DNA of 52,993 nt from Weissella confusa (GTDB lineage: Bacteria > Bacillota > Bacilli > Lactobacillales > Lactobacillaceae): NCBI RefSeq assembly GCF_004766315.1, contig NZ_PVSN01000010.1, forward strand, positions 1 through 52,993. Direction: 5' to 3'. The notes beneath the pieces were generated by a model. That model was not told the origin of the DNA. It ran no database searches and was given only the letters and a program-made list of their open reading frames with translations. Positions 52,285 to 52,993 of this stretch are shown here, piece by piece. Position 1 is the first letter of the stretch. Each line of letters starts with the position of its first letter. Made by a program: the position numbers and the translations under genes.

Positions 52285-52993
52285 ACCCGGATTATTCATC
52301 AAGACAAACAAAAAACCGCTGAAACAGCAAGTTAATACCGTTTCAGCGGGTTTTGCGCTTTCACCCGTTGGGTGAAAACCATAGGAGCTCTTTTTTATGA
52401 TATTTTGTTAGTGGAAAACAAACCAAATACTCAAAAATTGGAGCGTCTAAAATTATGACTCAAAAAGTATTACCTAGCAACCATTTAGTTGCAGTTTCAG
52501 ACAATGGGGCACCAATTACCTCGGATGGTGGCAACGTGCTGCTTAGTATTTTTCTGAATTCGCCTGTAATTTCCAGGCTCTTTAATAACGTTGAATTCAA
52601 CGATAATCGCAAAAATCCACGCTATGCTAAGGTAGAATTGTTATTGCAAATGCTCATTCAAGTTATCGAAGGTTATCGCAACGACGACGTTGCAGATTAC
52701 TTGACCCAAGATATCGAACATCGACTTGTTTATGCGCAAAACATGGCATCTCAACCAACTATTTCCAGATTTCTATCACATCTCACGAACGAAGACATTG
52801 ATGAGCTACAAGAATTAAATCGTCGTATTGTCTCTTTAATTGATGAAAGATCAGCCAATACTGAACTGGTGCTAGATTTGGATTCAACCTACTTTGAGAC
52901 CTTTGGTCATCAAGAAAAAATTGGTTTTAATTATCACTACTTGAACGTCGGTTACCATCCGCTTATCATGACCGATGCTTTAACTGGAACCGT
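52285..52993 (+). mobile_element. IS1380-family insertion sequence, partial copy (right)
   Basis: Exact inverted copy of 1-709, beginning at CCCGGATTATTCAT (from 52286) and cut by the window end. It lies about 17 bp after the rplJL terminator T-run. The same two hairpins lie between its end and the transposase start. Confidence 0.85.
52455..52993 (+). CDS. IS1380-family transposase, N-terminal part (truncated by window edge)
   Basis: The same roughly 180-residue N-terminal segment as at 1-539, starting MTQKVLPSNH and including DLDSTYFETFGHQE. The frame is open to the window end. Intact up to the edge; the rest is outside the window. Confidence 0.85.
   Translation, partial: MTQKVLPSNHLVAVSDNGAPITSDGGNVLLSIFLNSPVISRLFNNVEFNDNRKNPRYAKVELLLQMLIQVIEGYRNDDVADYLTQDIEHRLVYAQNMASQPTISRFLSHLTNEDIDELQELNRRIVSLIDERSANTELVLDLDSTYFETFGHQEKIGFNYHYLNVGYHPLIMTDALTGT

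Noticed and set aside
709-52285. A 52-kb composite transposon bounded by inverted IS copies
   Set aside because: The interior is essential housekeeping in conserved order, and both IS copies are cut at the same base by the window edge, which points to an assembly break.
1-52993. CRISPR arrays, tRNA or rRNA genes, prophage or defence islands
   Set aside because: None was seen on reading both strands; repeats found are limited to IS ends, T-box leaders and short promoter elements.

Overview
The window is a housekeeping segment of a Gram-positive lactic acid bacterium, most like Weissella or a close relative in the Leuconostoc branch of Lactobacillaceae. The signs are the gene order (dnaX-recR-tmk-holB, the S10-spc-alpha ribosomal super-operon, cysS-mrnC-rlmB-sigH-rpmG-secE-nusG-rplKAJL), T-box leaders, a short adenylate kinase, a cobalamin-dependent ribonucleotide reductase of the Lactobacillus type, and heavy use of TTG (Leu), AAG (Lys) and TCA (Ser). 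The genus call is inference. No rRNA, tRNA, CRISPR array or prophage was seen.

Layout. Positions 1-709 and 52285-52993 are the same 709 bp in opposite orientation. Each is the 5' part of an IS1380-family insertion sequence cut off by the window edge, so the window looks like a contig ended by a repeat. From 0.8 to 13.8 kb lie a LOG-family protein, an RsmC-like methyltransferase, tadA, the SRP RNA, the dnaX-ybaB-recR-yaaL-tmk-darA-holB-rsmI-thioesterase cluster, galE, and the t6A cluster tsaB-rimI-rimI-tsaD. A polyprenyl diphosphate synthase is divergent from the ribosomal super-operon (rpsJ to rplQ, 15.3-29.0 kb), which has a structured leader, an internal promoter before infA, and no rpsN. 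The RNA after rplQ fits the L17 downstream element. From 29.2 to 37.6 kb lie two very small NfeD-like proteins with an SPFH protein, a CPBP protease, a metQNP methionine importer under a T-box, a DUF1275 membrane protein, and pncB-nadE.

From 37.9 to 41.0 kb is a compact vitamin B12 unit: class II ribonucleotide reductase, a membrane-anchored DUF4430 protein, and an ECF-type S component. After cysS comes an insert relative to the Bacillus order: an acetoin/diacetyl reductase, then a methionine T-box operon holding a MetE-like protein, a second MetQ and luxS. The conserved mrnC-rlmB-sigH-rpmG-secE-nusG-rplKA-rplJL block closes the window.

The most interesting points are the soluble tandem mini-NfeD/SPFH operon, the B12 uptake-and-use unit, luxS placed under a methionine T-box, a promoter plus terminator in front of nusG that suggests attenuation, two L1-type sites flanking rplK, and a probably leaderless mrnC. 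All calls come from reading the sequence; no database search was run.
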